Notes: generated from the sequence alone by a model not told the origin. 64,000 nucleotides of DNA from Alsobacter sp046349155 (GCA_046349155.1 JAXMCW010000001.1:1426001-1490000); one strand, 5' to 3'. Numbered from the stretch's first letter, positions 25,273 through 34,027 are shown. Program-made: numbers and translations.

Positions 25273-28200
25273 GTGGACGACGCTCTGACCAGGACGCTTC
25301 GCTACTGGCGCACATCGCTTGCCGATGGTGCGCTCGGCGAGGGAAAGTTCACGCGAGCTGACCGCAGACGGTTCGTCGAGGTGCCGAGCGAGGCGCTGAA
25401 GACAGGCGTGCTGCCAGGCGAGGCTGTGGAGCGCGTGTTCCGCGGTCAAGCTCAGGTCAAAGCGTTGAAAGTCCGGTTCTGGCCCCTGGTAATGGCGCGC
25501 AAGTTGTCGCATGGGGCCGCAAGGGCTGGCGGTTTGCCAGAAATCATCGCGCCCGTTGTGACCGGGGCGACCGTTGACCGAGCAGGGCGGATTACCCCAA
25601 CCCGAAATGTTGTTGCGCGCGATCTATTGACGCCCATGGCATCCGGCGAATTTGCCATCGGGTCTGTTGACGCGCTGGACTCGTTTCTGACGCAAAGTCC
25701 CCTGCTGGAAATGACAGGTGAGGGTGCCTGGCAGGAATACCTGGGCCATTGCCGCAAGATGATCGATGCAATTTCGCAGGGGTGGCCAGAGGGTGATGAA
25801 CATTACCATCCGCTCGGGGTAGGGTTTCTTGAACTCGCCGACGATGCCAGTGCAAAAGTGCGCGGCATTCTTGATCTTTACGATACGCTCCTCGCAGAAA
25901 GGCCCAATGCAAGGCTACTTGGGCAGATCGCCCATCCGCGAAAAACCACGGCGAGTCCAGAACATCGGATTGAGCGAGATTTCGCGCGTCGCCTTGGCCA
26001 TTCAAACGCGACCTTCGCGCTCGCCGAACACCAGAGGCAGGTCTTGGCTTGGCTTGGGGATCTTTCGCCTGGTGAGGTAATTGCCGTCAACGGCCCGCCG
26101 GGTACTGGCAAGACTACCATGTTGCTGTCGGCCGTCGCTGGGCTCTGGGTGCGTGCAGCGCTGTGCGGCGACGATCCGCCGGTCATCGTTGCCGCATCGT
26201 CGAACAACCAGGCCGTGACAAACATCATCGATGCCTTCGGGAAGGACTTCGGAAAAGGGGAGGGGCCTTTTGCCGGGCGCTGGCTCCCCGAGATCGAGAG
26301 CTTCGGGATTTTCCTTGTGTCGCATTCACGGCGTCTGGAAGCGGCACGTCGCTACCAGACCGAAGAGTTTCAGGTCGAGCGTGAAACGGTGGCTTACGTC
26401 CAGTGCGCGAAGGACACGTACCTCCTCGCCGCCAGGAAGGCTTTTCCCGAACTATTGAACCCAGACTTGGCATCAGTCATTTCGGCCCTGCAAAGGCGAA
26501 TGGCTTCTGAGGTTGAGAAGCTAACGCGTATCGATGGTGCGGCCATCGCACGTGATGCCGCACTTAGCGCCCTCAATGCGCAACTTGGCCCAGACCCGGA
26601 AGCCACTGAGGCTCAACGGAATCTGGAGGTCGTAAAGCGAACCGCTACGCTCGAGAAGCTGCGGACCGCCCGTGCGGCTCTCGACCAGCATCTAGCTTCT
26701 GAGTCTTCGCTGACGGCGGTCATGAGCTTTCTTCCATGGGTCAAGGCAAAGCGCGCCATACGTGCCCGACTAGCGATTGGCGACTTTCTTCCTGGGCTGG
26801 AGACCGCTAAGCGCGTCAGCGACATCGAGGATAGCGTCAGAACTGAACTCAAGTCGGCCGAGGACGCGTTGAAGTCAGCGGAGCAGGCGCTCGTCGGGGC
26901 GAGGGCCGTGCGTCGCGACTTCCTTGATGCGGAAAGAAGCTGGGAAGACGCGGCATTAGCCTTTGGTGGTGGTGACGATCTTGCCGAATTAGAGCGCCGG
27001 GCCGACCTCGAAACCCGCTTCCCGCTGTTCCTTCTGGCGACGCACTATTGGGAAGGGCGTTGGCTTCAGGCGATGGAGGCCGATCTTGCGGGCATCGTAG
27101 CGTCGAAAGGCAAGAACGGCAGGGCCACCGTCATTCCTCGGTGGCAGCGGCGGATGATGCTGACGCCCTGTGCCGTTGCCACTTTCGCAAGTTTGCCTGG
27201 AAAGATGACCTACACTCGGCGCGAAGGCGGCAAGTGGGCAACCGAATACCTCTTCGGCTTCATTGACCTTCTGATCGTCGATGAAGCCGGTCAGGTTCTG
27301 CCCGAAGTCGTCGGAGCATCGTTATCCCTCGCGAAACGCGCCCTTTTCATAGGCGATACGAAGCAGCTCGAACCGATCTCTTCTGTGCCGCGACCCGTTG
27401 ACGTTGGCAATCTTAGAAACTGCGGGCTTCTCGGCGGCGAAGCTGACATCGATGCGCTTGCCGCTCGGGGAATTTGCAGTACCGGCGGCAGTGCCATGCG
27501 CCTCGCGCAAGAGGCATGCCGTGTGTCGCCCTTTCCTGATCTTGAGAAGGGTCTCTATCTCTTCGAGCATCGGCGATGCTACGACGAGATCATCAGTTTC
27601 AACAATGCCATGTGCTATAATGGGAAACTCCGGCCACTTAGGGGGAAGGCCCCTGCGGACGCAGGTCTCCCTGCGCTTGGTTATCTCCATATCGATGGCC
27701 GGGCGGTGACGTCGGGCAGCAGCCGAGCCAATCTTCTTGAAGCCCAGACAATCGCCGCGTGGCTTGATGAAAACCGCGCTAGGCTGGAAGCCCGCTACTG
27801 CAGGCCGTTGGAACAGATCGTTGGGATCGTGACGCCCTTTGGTCGACAGGTGCGCGAAATCCGCGATTCCTGCGCACGCCGGAAGATATCCGTTGACGGA
27901 AAGGAGGGCATGACCATCGGAACGGTCCACGCCCTCCAGGGCGCCGAACGGCCGGTCGTCATCTTTTCTCCCGTCTACTCCAAGCATGCAGACGGCGGCT
28001 TCATCGATGCGTCGCCCAGCATGTTGAATGTCACGGTCTCGAGGGCCAAGGATAGCTGTCTTGTCTTCGGGGATATGGATGTCATGGCGGCGGCTCAAAC
28101 GGGATCGCCACGTTCGGTCCTGGCTGACTTCCTGTTTGCCTCAGATTTGAATGCACTTGAGTTTGCAGCCGAACCGCGAACGGACCTGAAGCAAGGAGGC

Positions 28201-28677
28201 GGCCAGATTCAGATGCTGCGGGATGCCGCCGCGCACGACGCGTTCTTGCTGGACACTCTTTCTGCGGGTGGGCGCCGCTATACGATCGTCAGTCCTTGGG
28301 TGATCGCGGGGACAATGGAACGCGTTGGGCTTATCGCTGCTTTCGAAGCGGCCATCCGCCGTGGTGCCGAAATCGATGTCTTCGCCGATCCATTGCTAAA
28401 CCAGCGTCCGGACTCCGGTAGCTTGACCCAGATGGAAGCGGTCGAGAAGGTCTTTGCAACAATCGGGGTCCGCCTCCACAAGCTACCGAAGTTGCACAGC
28501 AAGATCGTGGCGACCGATAGCGACCTGCTGTGCATCGGGTCCTACAACTGGCTCAGCGCCGACCGGCAGGGTCAATACGCCCGGCACGAGACGTCATTCG
28601 TCTACCGCGGCCAGCACCTCGAGGACGAGATCCGCACGATTGTCGATAGCTTGAATCGCCGCGAGAACACAGCGTGA
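25273..28677 (+). CDS. SF1 helicase-PLD nuclease fusion, Mokosh type II-like anti-phage protein
   Basis: The protein has 1134 residues. After an N-terminal region of about 250 residues with no recognised fold comes an Upf1/DNA2-like SF1 helicase: Walker A GPPGTGKT at 274-281, Walker B LLIVDEAGQ with DEAGQ at 670-674, motif III GDTKQLEP at 694, and motifs V/VI in GTVHALQGAE and VTVSRAKD. A long helical insertion (about 400-600) separates motifs I and II. The C-terminal domain has the PLD motif HSKIVATD (H1075, K1077, D1082) followed by GSYNWLS. A single polypeptide with COG1112-type helicase plus PLD nuclease is the architecture of Mokosh type II defence. No kinase domain is seen. The start is GTG without a clear ribosome site, so the true start may be different. 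Confidence 0.85.
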   Translation: MDDALTRTLRYWRTSLADGALGEGKFTRADRRRFVEVPSEALKTGVLPGEAVERVFRGQAQVKALKVRFWPLVMARKLSHGAARAGGLPEIIAPVVTGATVDRAGRITPTRNVVARDLLTPMASGEFAIGSVDALDSFLTQSPLLEMTGEGAWQEYLGHCRKMIDAISQGWPEGDEHYHPLGVGFLELADDASAKVRGILDLYDTLLAERPNARLLGQIAHPRKTTASPEHRIERDFARRLGHSNATFALAEHQRQVLAWLGDLSPGEVIAVNGPPGTGKTTMLLSAVAGLWVRAALCGDDPPVIVAASSNNQAVTNIIDAFGKDFGKGEGPFAGRWLPEIESFGIFLVSHSRRLEAARRYQTEEFQVERETVAYVQCAKDTYLLAARKAFPELLNPDLASVISALQRRMASEVEKLTRIDGAAIARDAALSALNAQLGPDPEATEAQRNLEVVKRTATLEKLRTARAALDQHLASESSLTAVMSFLPWVKAKRAIRARLAIGDFLPGLETAKRVSDIEDSVRTELKSAEDALKSAEQALVGARAVRRDFLDAERSWEDAALAFGGGDDLAELERRADLETRFPLFLLATHYWEGRWLQAMEADLAGIVASKGKNGRATVIPRWQRRMMLTPCAVATFASLPGKMTYTRREGGKWATEYLFGFIDLLIVDEAGQVLPEVVGASLSLAKRALFIGDTKQLEPISSVPRPVDVGNLRNCGLLGGEADIDALAARGICSTGGSAMRLAQEACRVSPFPDLEKGLYLFEHRRCYDEIISFNNAMCYNGKLRPLRGKAPADAGLPALGYLHIDGRAVTSGSSRANLLEAQTIAAWLDENRARLEARYCRPLEQIVGIVTPFGRQVREIRDSCARRKISVDGKEGMTIGTVHALQGAERPVVIFSPVYSKHADGGFIDASPSMLNVTVSRAKDSCLVFGDMDVMAAAQTGSPRSVLADFLFASDLNALEFAAEPRTDLKQGGGQIQMLRDAAAHDAFLLDTLSAGGRRYTIVSPWVIAGTMERVGLIAAFEAAIRRGAEIDVFADPLLNQRPDSGSLTQMEAVEKVFATIGVRLHKLPKLHSKIVATDSDLLCIGSYNWLSADRQGQYARHETSFVYRGQHLEDEIRTIVDSLNRRENTA

Positions 28678-29175
28678 CCGCACGCCGCTGAACGGAGCAG
28701 CTTTCCTATCGGGCCGCGTGATCAGCCCCAGCCAAAAAACCGATGCGGGTTCAAGCACGGTCTTAGCCAAGTTCAGTCGCAGCGTGCGCTGAAATGCGTG
28801 GGGAGCGAAGCCGGTTGATTCCTCGAATGCACGTTCAAAATCCCACTTCGCGCCGGGTTCGCAGCCACCATGAGGACGCTTTCGGTAGCAGCAATCGCTG
28901 ACGCCGTTGGCTGTCGCGATCCCGGCGCAAGCCGCGCCGTCGCCGCGAGCCACACCGAAGACAATTGCGCCGCCGAAAAGCAGCCCTTGCTCTTTTCAGA
29001 ACACCCCCACAAACGGTTGCCCGAACAGTTTCCGCGTGGTCTAAGGGCGCACCAAAGAAAAAGGGCCGCCCTTTCGAGTGGCCCAAGTCTAGGGAGGAAA
29101 CGCCCAAGGAGGGCATACAGCAAGTGCTGCACTGCAACATTTAGGGTGAGCCGCATAAGTCGGCAAGAGCTATGG
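28678..29175. other. Non-coding stretch with a possible small RNA and PhaR-like motif
   Basis: No ORF here looks real. A GGGCC...GGCCC hairpin at 29063-29084 is followed by a G/A-rich stretch (TCTAGGGAGGAAACGCCCAA) and by TGCTGCACTGCA at 29125-29136, which resembles the TGC-rich sites bound by PhaR regulators of phasin genes. An intrinsic terminator closes the region at 29176-29197. A short untranslated RNA of about 130 nt ending at that terminator is possible, but this is inference. Confidence 0.3.
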
Positions 29176-29197
29176 GCCAGCAATGCTGGCTTTTTTT
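29176..29197 (+). terminator. Rho-independent terminator
   Basis: A perfect stem GCCAGC-AAT-GCTGGC is followed directly by seven Ts. It is the clearest intrinsic terminator in the window. It lies about 500 nt after the helicase gene, so it probably ends either that transcript or a separate small RNA just upstream. Confidence 0.85.
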
Positions 29198-29425
29198 GTT
29201 TGATCGTCTGTCGGAAAATGCCTCCAGCGTTAGACGAGGTCAAACCTCTGTCGCACCGGTAACCGGCAGTTAGAGTTTCCGCCCGCCTTTCGCTGCACCT
29301 TCCTGTGGTTCCGACCGGGCCTATGGGGCTTCACCAAAGGTTGTACGCCGTGACGACATATATTTAACGTTCAAAAAATGTAGATAGGCTATCCTGCTCT
29401 GATAGACAGCGCAGGGACGCCCCCG

Positions 29426-29644
29426 ATGATCTCTCAGCAGCAGACCATTCTTCACGAAATGCAGTTCCATGGGGGACGGCTCATCGTCCCTTGGTTCCTC
29501 AGCGACGACGAGACAATCCGCGAACTTGTAGCGACCAACCTGATTGCGCCTGTTCCTGCACACAGCCCTGATGAAACGGTTGCCTTTGAACTGACTGACG
29601 AGGGTCGGCGGCAATGGGCGACTGTTCGCGTCCCGATACATTGA
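29426..29644 (+). CDS. Small hypothetical protein
   Basis: The frame has 72 codons, starting MISQQQTILHEMQFHGGRLI and ending with a segment (FELTDEGRRQWATVRV) that resembles the C-terminal wing of small winged-helix proteins. An AGGGACG ribosome-like site lies 9 nt before the ATG. The family is not recognised. It could be a small regulator. Confidence 0.45.
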   Translation: MISQQQTILHEMQFHGGRLIVPWFLSDDETIRELVATNLIAPVPAHSPDETVAFELTDEGRRQWATVRVPIH

Positions 29645-30092
29645 CATGGGGATTTGCGTGCTGAATTGGGCTCCGAGCGTAAGCTAAACAATTCGGCAAT
29701 GGTCCCAAGACTACGGTGAAGTTGCCTATCGGCTCCCCTTCCCGATTGGCCACAGGTGGAGCCCGCGCCGTAGGAACCCCCATGGACAGCGGCGCGGGCG
29801 TCCATCGGCAAGGGAAACTGCCGACCCCGCGTCGCACGCCCTCCGTGTTTTTGCACCATGGCCGCGAACAAGAGTGGGAGACACCTCCTCGTAGAGCTTA
29901 TGCCAAATGTCGGTCTCGCCAGCCCATCTGTCACCCCGGCTCTCTCCGAGGCGGGGAAGGATGGCGAGGACAATTTCAAAACGCTGATGGAACGCTGGCT
30001 GGCCGAGAACCCTGCGGGATGCACACAGCAGACGCTCGTGATGCAACGGGTGGCTTGAAGGAACCAGAAACCGCCCTTGCCAAGCCGAAAAT
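29645..30092. other. Gap before the ars operon
   Basis: The only candidate is a 66-codon frame at 29858-30058 on the plus strand (MAANKSGRHLLVELMPNVGL...), which lacks a ribosome site and any family resemblance. I see nothing else that I can support here. Confidence 0.3.
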
Positions 30093-30121
30093 GTCGATTA
30101 GTCTCGATATATGGAATCGAC
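30093..30121 (+). promoter_or_regulatory. Inverted repeat overlapping the arsR start, probable ArsR operator
   Basis: GTCGATT at 30093-30099 and AATCGAC at 30115-30121 form a perfect 7-bp inverted repeat with a 15-nt spacer, and the arsR ATG (30111) lies inside it. No ribosome site precedes this ATG, so the message may be leaderless. ArsR proteins usually bind such dyads to autorepress their operons; the assignment is inferred from position. Confidence 0.45.
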
Positions 30122-30467
30122 CATCGCCATCTCCGCTCTCGCAGCCCTCGCGCAGTCAACACGGCTGGATGCTTTCCGCCTCCTGATCGCGCACGAGCCC
30201 GAGGGACTGCCCGCTGGTGACGTGGCGCGTAGCCTCGGCGTGCCGCACAACACGCTCTCGACGCACCTTGGGGTGCTGGAACACGCGGGGCTGATCTCGT
30301 CTGAGCGCCGCAGCCGGTCGATCATCTACCGAGCCGATCTGCGCAGGGTGCAAGACCTCGTCGGGTTCCTTCTCAAGGATTGCTGTCAAGGCCGACCCGA
30401 GGTCTGCGCACCCATCATCGCTGACCTCACTCCGTGCTGCCCGCCCAAGGAGCCGCGCCACGCCTAA
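30111..30467 (+). CDS. arsR: ArsR-family arsenic-responsive repressor
   Basis: The protein has 118 residues. The winged-helix DNA-binding domain covers about residues 10-85, with GLPAGDVARSLGVPHNTLST as helix-turn-helix. The C-terminus carries Cys residues in LLKDCCQGRPEVCAPI and TPCC, placed like the arsenite-binding cysteines of the alphaproteobacterial ArsR type. It is the first gene of arsR-arsC-aqpS-arsC-arsH and should repress the operon until As(III) or Sb(III) binds. The last codons overlap the start of the next gene. Confidence 0.92.
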   Translation: MESTIAISALAALAQSTRLDAFRLLIAHEPEGLPAGDVARSLGVPHNTLSTHLGVLEHAGLISSERRSRSIIYRADLRRVQDLVGFLLKDCCQGRPEVCAPIIADLTPCCPPKEPRHA

Positions 30468-30987
30468 CCGCATCTACAACGTCCTGTTCCTCTGCACCGG
30501 AAATACCGCCCGCTCGATCCTCGCCGAGTCGATCCTGCGTAAGGACGGGGCGGCGCACTTTCGGGCCTTCTCGGCGGGGAGCCAGCCGAAAGGCGTTGTG
30601 AACCCATTGGCGCTCAAGGTGCTCGCCGCCGAGGACTACCCAACTGACAACCTGCGCTCGAAGAGTTGGGACGAGTTCGCCCAGCCCGGCACACCGGTGA
30701 TCGATTTCGTCTTCACCGTCTGTGACAACGCGGCTGGCGAGACCTGCCCAATCTGGCCCGGTCAGCCGATGACGGCGCATTGGGGGATTGAAGACCCAGC
30801 GGCGGCTGAAGGCCCGGAGTTCGAGCGGGAGCGCGCCTTCGTTACCGCCTTCCGCTACCTCAAGCGTCGTATCGACGCCTTCGTTTCGCTGCCGCTTGGC
30901 AGCATCGACAGGCTCGCGCTCGGCACGAAACTGCGCGACATCGGCAGCATGGAGGGTTCGACCTCTCCAACCTCGAAGGCGGGTTGA
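30460..30987 (+). CDS. arsC: Arsenate reductase, low-molecular-weight phosphatase type, apparent ACG start
   Basis: The protein has 175 residues and belongs to the thioredoxin-coupled arsenate reductase/LMW phosphatase family. The P-loop is LFLCTGNTARS near residue 12, with the catalytic Cys in CTGNTARS, and the acid is in the IEDPAAAEG region (DP motif). No ATG, GTG or TTG exists near the N-terminus in this frame. The natural start is the ACG at 30460, with AAGGAG 7 nt upstream. In the usual overlap (CATGCCTAA) that codon would be ATG, and here the arsR His codon reads CAC. The protein should still be intact, but translation may be weak. It converts arsenate to arsenite. Confidence 0.85.
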   Translation, partial: TPNRIYNVLFLCTGNTARSILAESILRKDGAAHFRAFSAGSQPKGVVNPLALKVLAAEDYPTDNLRSKSWDEFAQPGTPVIDFVFTVCDNAAGETCPIWPGQPMTAHWGIEDPAAAEGPEFERERAFVTAFRYLKRRIDAFVSLPLGSIDRLALGTKLRDIGSMEGSTSPTSKAG

Positions 30988-31685
30988 TGCGCGCCTTCGA
31001 CCTGCCCCGCAGGCTGGCCGCCGAAACGCTCGGAACGGCGCTTCTTGTCGCCACTGTCGTCGGGTCAGGCATCATGGCCGAGAGCCTGACGAAGGACGTG
31101 GCGCTGGCACTTCTGGCGAACACGTTGCCAACTGGCGCGATCCTGATCGTGCTGATTACCGTCCTCGGGCCGATCTCCGGGGCGCACTTCAACCCTGCTG
31201 TGACAGCCGTCTTCACGGCGCGGGGGGAACTCACGCCCGGCGAGGCGGCGGCCTACATCGGTGCTCAGATCGCGGGCGGGATCGTGGGCACCATCGTCGC
31301 TCACCTCATGTTCGACCTGCCTACGGTCGCCATGTCGCTCAAGGCCCGAACGGGCGGCCCGCAGTGGTTCTCCGAGTGGGTTGCGACGTTCGGACTTCTG
31401 GTCACGATCCTCGGGGGCATCAGGTTTGCGCATCGCTCGGTGCCGGTGCTCGTAGGGGCCTACATCACGGCGGCCTACTGGTTCACCGCCTCGACCTCGT
31501 TCGCCAACCCGGCAGTCGCTATTGCGCGATCCCTGACCAACACGTTCAGCGGGATCAGGCCAACCGATCTCCCCGGCTTCGTGATTGCGCAGTTCGTTGG
31601 CGCGCTCTGCGCGTCGGCCTTCATGGCGTGGCTGCTGAAGCCGTCCCCGGATGCAACTCCCATGGATGCGGAGGCGAAACTGTGA
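30987..31685 (+). CDS. aqpS: Aquaglyceroporin, arsenite channel (AqpS-like)
   Basis: The protein has 232 residues with six membrane segments and two half-helix NPA motifs, GAHFNPAVTAVF and TSFANPAVAIAR. It belongs to the MIP family. The ATG at 30987 overlaps the arsC stop (TGATG). In Sinorhizobium meliloti an aquaglyceroporin replaces ArsB in the ars operon and lets arsenite leave the cell by its gradient after ArsC reduces arsenate. No ArsB or Acr3 pump is present here, so the same route is likely. Confidence 0.9.
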   Translation: MRAFDLPRRLAAETLGTALLVATVVGSGIMAESLTKDVALALLANTLPTGAILIVLITVLGPISGAHFNPAVTAVFTARGELTPGEAAAYIGAQIAGGIVGTIVAHLMFDLPTVAMSLKARTGGPQWFSEWVATFGLLVTILGGIRFAHRSVPVLVGAYITAAYWFTASTSFANPAVAIARSLTNTFSGIRPTDLPGFVIAQFVGALCASAFMAWLLKPSPDATPMDAEAKL

Positions 31686-32083
31686 CCGTCACGATCTACC
31701 ACAACCCGGCTTGCGGCACGTCCCGCAACACCCTCGCCATGATCCGCCAGAGCGGCGAGGAGCCCGAGGTCATCGAGTATCTAAAGACGCCGCCGACTCG
31801 CGAGCGCCTGAAGGAACTCATCGCCGCGATGGGGATGCCGGTGCGGGCTCTTCTGCGCGAGAAGGGCACGCCTTACGACGAGCTTGGCCTCGCCGACCCG
31901 AAGTGGAGCGACGACGACCTGCTCGACTTCATGATGAAGCACCCCATCCTCATCAATCGGCCCATCGTCGTCACGCCCAACGGCGTGCGGCTGTGCCGCC
32001 CCTCCGAGGTTGTCCTCGACATCCTGCCCAACGCGAACATCGGCTCCTTCGAGAAGGAGTACGGGGAAGTGGTGAAGCGGTGA
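31682..32083 (+). CDS. arsC: Arsenate reductase, glutaredoxin-dependent ArsC family
   Basis: The protein has 133 residues. The N-terminal active site is IYHNPACGTSRNTLAMI with the catalytic Cys, and the arsenate-binding arginines lie further on, including NRPIVVTPNGVRLCRP. It starts at GTG 31682, overlapping the aqpS stop (GTGA), and its own stop overlaps the arsH start. It is unrelated in fold to the phosphatase-type ArsC encoded two genes upstream, so this operon has two different arsenate reductases. This copy has a sound start and may carry most of the activity. Confidence 0.92.
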   Translation: MTVTIYHNPACGTSRNTLAMIRQSGEEPEVIEYLKTPPTRERLKELIAAMGMPVRALLREKGTPYDELGLADPKWSDDDLLDFMMKHPILINRPIVVTPNGVRLCRPSEVVLDILPNANIGSFEKEYGEVVKR

Positions 32084-32791
32084 TCGACGACCTTCCCAAC
32101 GTGATGATCGAGGCCCTCGACCTGCCGACCCTCGACAAGCTCGGCCAGCCTCGTAGCACGCACCCGCCACGCATTCTGCTGCTCTATGGCTCCGTGCGTC
32201 AGCGATCCTACAGCCGGTTCCTGACCCACGAGGCCGAGAGGCTTCTTCGGCAGTTTGGCTGCGAGACGCGCGTCTTCGACCCATCAGGTCTGCCTCTTTC
32301 CCGACGACGCCCCCGCCAGCCATCCCAAGGTGCAGGAGTTGCGTGCATTCTCGGAGTGGTCAGAGGGGCAAGTCTGGTGCTCGCCTGAACGCCATGGCGC
32401 GATGACCGGCATCATGAAAGCGCAGATCGACTGGATACCGCTGTCCATCGGCGCGGTCAGGCCCACGCAGGGCCGCACGCTTGCCGTGATGCAGGTCAGC
32501 GGAGGGTCGCAGTCTTTCAACGCCGTGAACCAGATGCGCGTCTTGGGTCGCTGGATGCGGATGCTGACGATCCCCAACCAGAGCAGCGTCGCCAAAGCCT
32601 ACGAGCAGTTCGACGAGGCTGGTCGGATGAAGCCCTCATCCTACTACGAGCGGGTCGTGGACGTGATGGAGGAGTTGGTGAAGTTCACCCTTCTGACCCG
32701 TGACCTCTTGCCCTACCTGACGAGCCGTTACAGCGAGAGGAAAGAGGCGTTGGAAAAACGTCCGCTTGGGATCGACCGCGCGTCAGCGTGA
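32080..32791 (+). pseudogene. arsH: arsH, NADPH-dependent FMN reductase, disrupted by a one-base insertion
   Basis: From GTG 32080 the reading frame gives a normal ArsH N-terminus, including RILLLYGSVRQRSYSRF, up to FDPSGLPL. The frame then fails at a run of three Ts at 32297-32299. The rest of ArsH (DDAPASHPKVQEL, then VWCSPERHGAMTGIMKAQ, to 32791) continues in the next frame. Removing one T restores the expected LPLPDDAP sequence. ArsH oxidises trivalent organoarsenicals or reduces quinones. It is either a recent pseudogene or a sequencing error in a short homopolymer. Confidence 0.85.
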
Positions 32792-32802
32792 CTTTCCCGG
32801 CA

Positions 32803-33396
32803 TCACCCATGCGGGTGCATCCCCCGCGCGATCATCAGGTGATGTTCCTGATGGTGCATCCCGACCGTCATCACGCCGATGAAGCCAAGTGCCTTGAGCT
32901 TCGGCATGTCCTGCGCGGGAGCCGTGACCGTGAGCGACGCGCCGTCGCCAACTTCGGCTGACGCATATTTCCAGCCTCCGACACCGTTCATCGTGACTGC
33001 ATGAGCCGCAACCATCCGGCGAATGGAATCGCGGACATCTCCCGTCCCGGTGACCGTGAACTGGATTCCGCCATCGACGGGGGTGCTCTGCACGACGGCC
33101 CGGAGCGTCACGTTGTCCATGTCGATGAGGTGCTGCCGCAGAGCTTCAATGTCCACCTTCGACCAGTCCGTCGCCGGATCAGCTTCGAGGAGTTGCACGA
33201 TCTCTTGGATGGTCGCGAAAGCTGCCTGCCCCGGTTGGGTGGGTGTCATTCCCATCCCGTGCTGCATCATCCCATGCTGCATCATCTCCGGGTGGTTCAT
33301 CATCTGGCCTTGGCTGTGTTGATGCGTCGTCCCGTTCATCTGGGCGAGGGCGGCGGTCGAGCCGATCAGAAAAATCGCGGTGGCAATCCGAAGCAT
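32803..33396 (-). CDS. Secreted His/Met-rich protein, function unknown
   Basis: The protein has 197 residues. It has a Sec signal peptide (MLRIATAIFLIGSTAALAQ) and then a stretch rich in His and Met (HQHSQGQMMNHPEMMQHGMM), as in copper- or silver-binding periplasmic proteins. The rest is a globular domain ending in HHQEHHLMIARGMHPHG. The ATG at 33396 follows AGGAGA. It is divergent from the Crp-like regulator, which may control it. No named family is recognised. A role in periplasmic metal handling is inferred. Confidence 0.8.
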   Translation of the reverse strand: MLRIATAIFLIGSTAALAQMNGTTHQHSQGQMMNHPEMMQHGMMQHGMGMTPTQPGQAAFATIQEIVQLLEADPATDWSKVDIEALRQHLIDMDNVTLRAVVQSTPVDGGIQFTVTGTGDVRDSIRRMVAAHAVTMNGVGGWKYASAEVGDGASLTVTAPAQDMPKLKALGFIGVMTVGMHHQEHHLMIARGMHPHG

Positions 33397-33446
33397 GGGA
33401 CATCTCCTGTTCGTCCCCACTTGCCACACCGCGCTCTCTTGCCGAC

Positions 33447-33989
33447 ATGATCGCAATCATGCTGGACGACATTCTTTCATTGATGCCGAGTGTCACTCGA
33501 CGGGACTTCGCTTACGAAGCGGGCGAAGCCGTGTTTCATCTTGGAGATCGGGTGAGGCTCATTCACTTCGTCACGGCGGGCGTAATCCACCTCGTTCGCC
33601 ATCAGCAGCATGGCGCGGCCCTCGTGCTTCAGCGAGCCGGGGAAGGCTCAATCCTCGCCGAGCCGTCCATGTTCTCCGACGCCTACCACTGCGACGCTCG
33701 CGCTATCACGGCGGCTCGAACGGTCGCTGTCTCACGCGACGAGGTTCTCGACCGGGTGAAGGGTGACGGAGCCTTCGCGCTGGCGTGGTCACGAAAACTG
33801 GCCCACGAAGTTCAGAAGGCTCGTTTGCAGGCCGAGATTGTGTCCATCAAGACCGTCGCCGCCCGTCTGGACGCTTGGCTCAATTGGCATGGCTCGATGC
33901 CAACGAAGGGCAGTTGGGTCTCACTTGCCGCTGAAATCGGAGTGAGCCCGGAGGCGCTGTACCGAGAAATGGCAAAACGGCGTCGGTGA
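33447..33989 (+). CDS. Crp/Fnr-family transcriptional regulator
   Basis: The protein has 180 residues. An N-terminal cyclic-nucleotide-binding-like beta-roll (GEAVFHLGDRVRLIHFVTAG) is followed by a long helix and a short C-terminal helix-turn-helix (WVSLAAEIGVSPEALYREMA). It is short for the family. There is no N-terminal cysteine cluster for Fe-S, so it is not an FNR sensor in the strict sense. An ATG 12 nt downstream (33459) is an alternative start. The divergent His/Met-rich gene lies 50 nt away, so it may regulate that gene. Confidence 0.8.
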   Translation: MIAIMLDDILSLMPSVTRRDFAYEAGEAVFHLGDRVRLIHFVTAGVIHLVRHQQHGAALVLQRAGEGSILAEPSMFSDAYHCDARAITAARTVAVSRDEVLDRVKGDGAFALAWSRKLAHEVQKARLQAEIVSIKTVAARLDAWLNWHGSMPTKGSWVSLAAEIGVSPEALYREMAKRRR

Positions 33990-34027
33990 TCGCGTCGGCA
34001 TCTCTCGGTATCACACTGCTGCATCCA

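Noticed and set aside
28870..29262. A 130-codon plus-strand frame across the terminator
   Set aside because: It reads through a strong intrinsic terminator and has no protein-like features.
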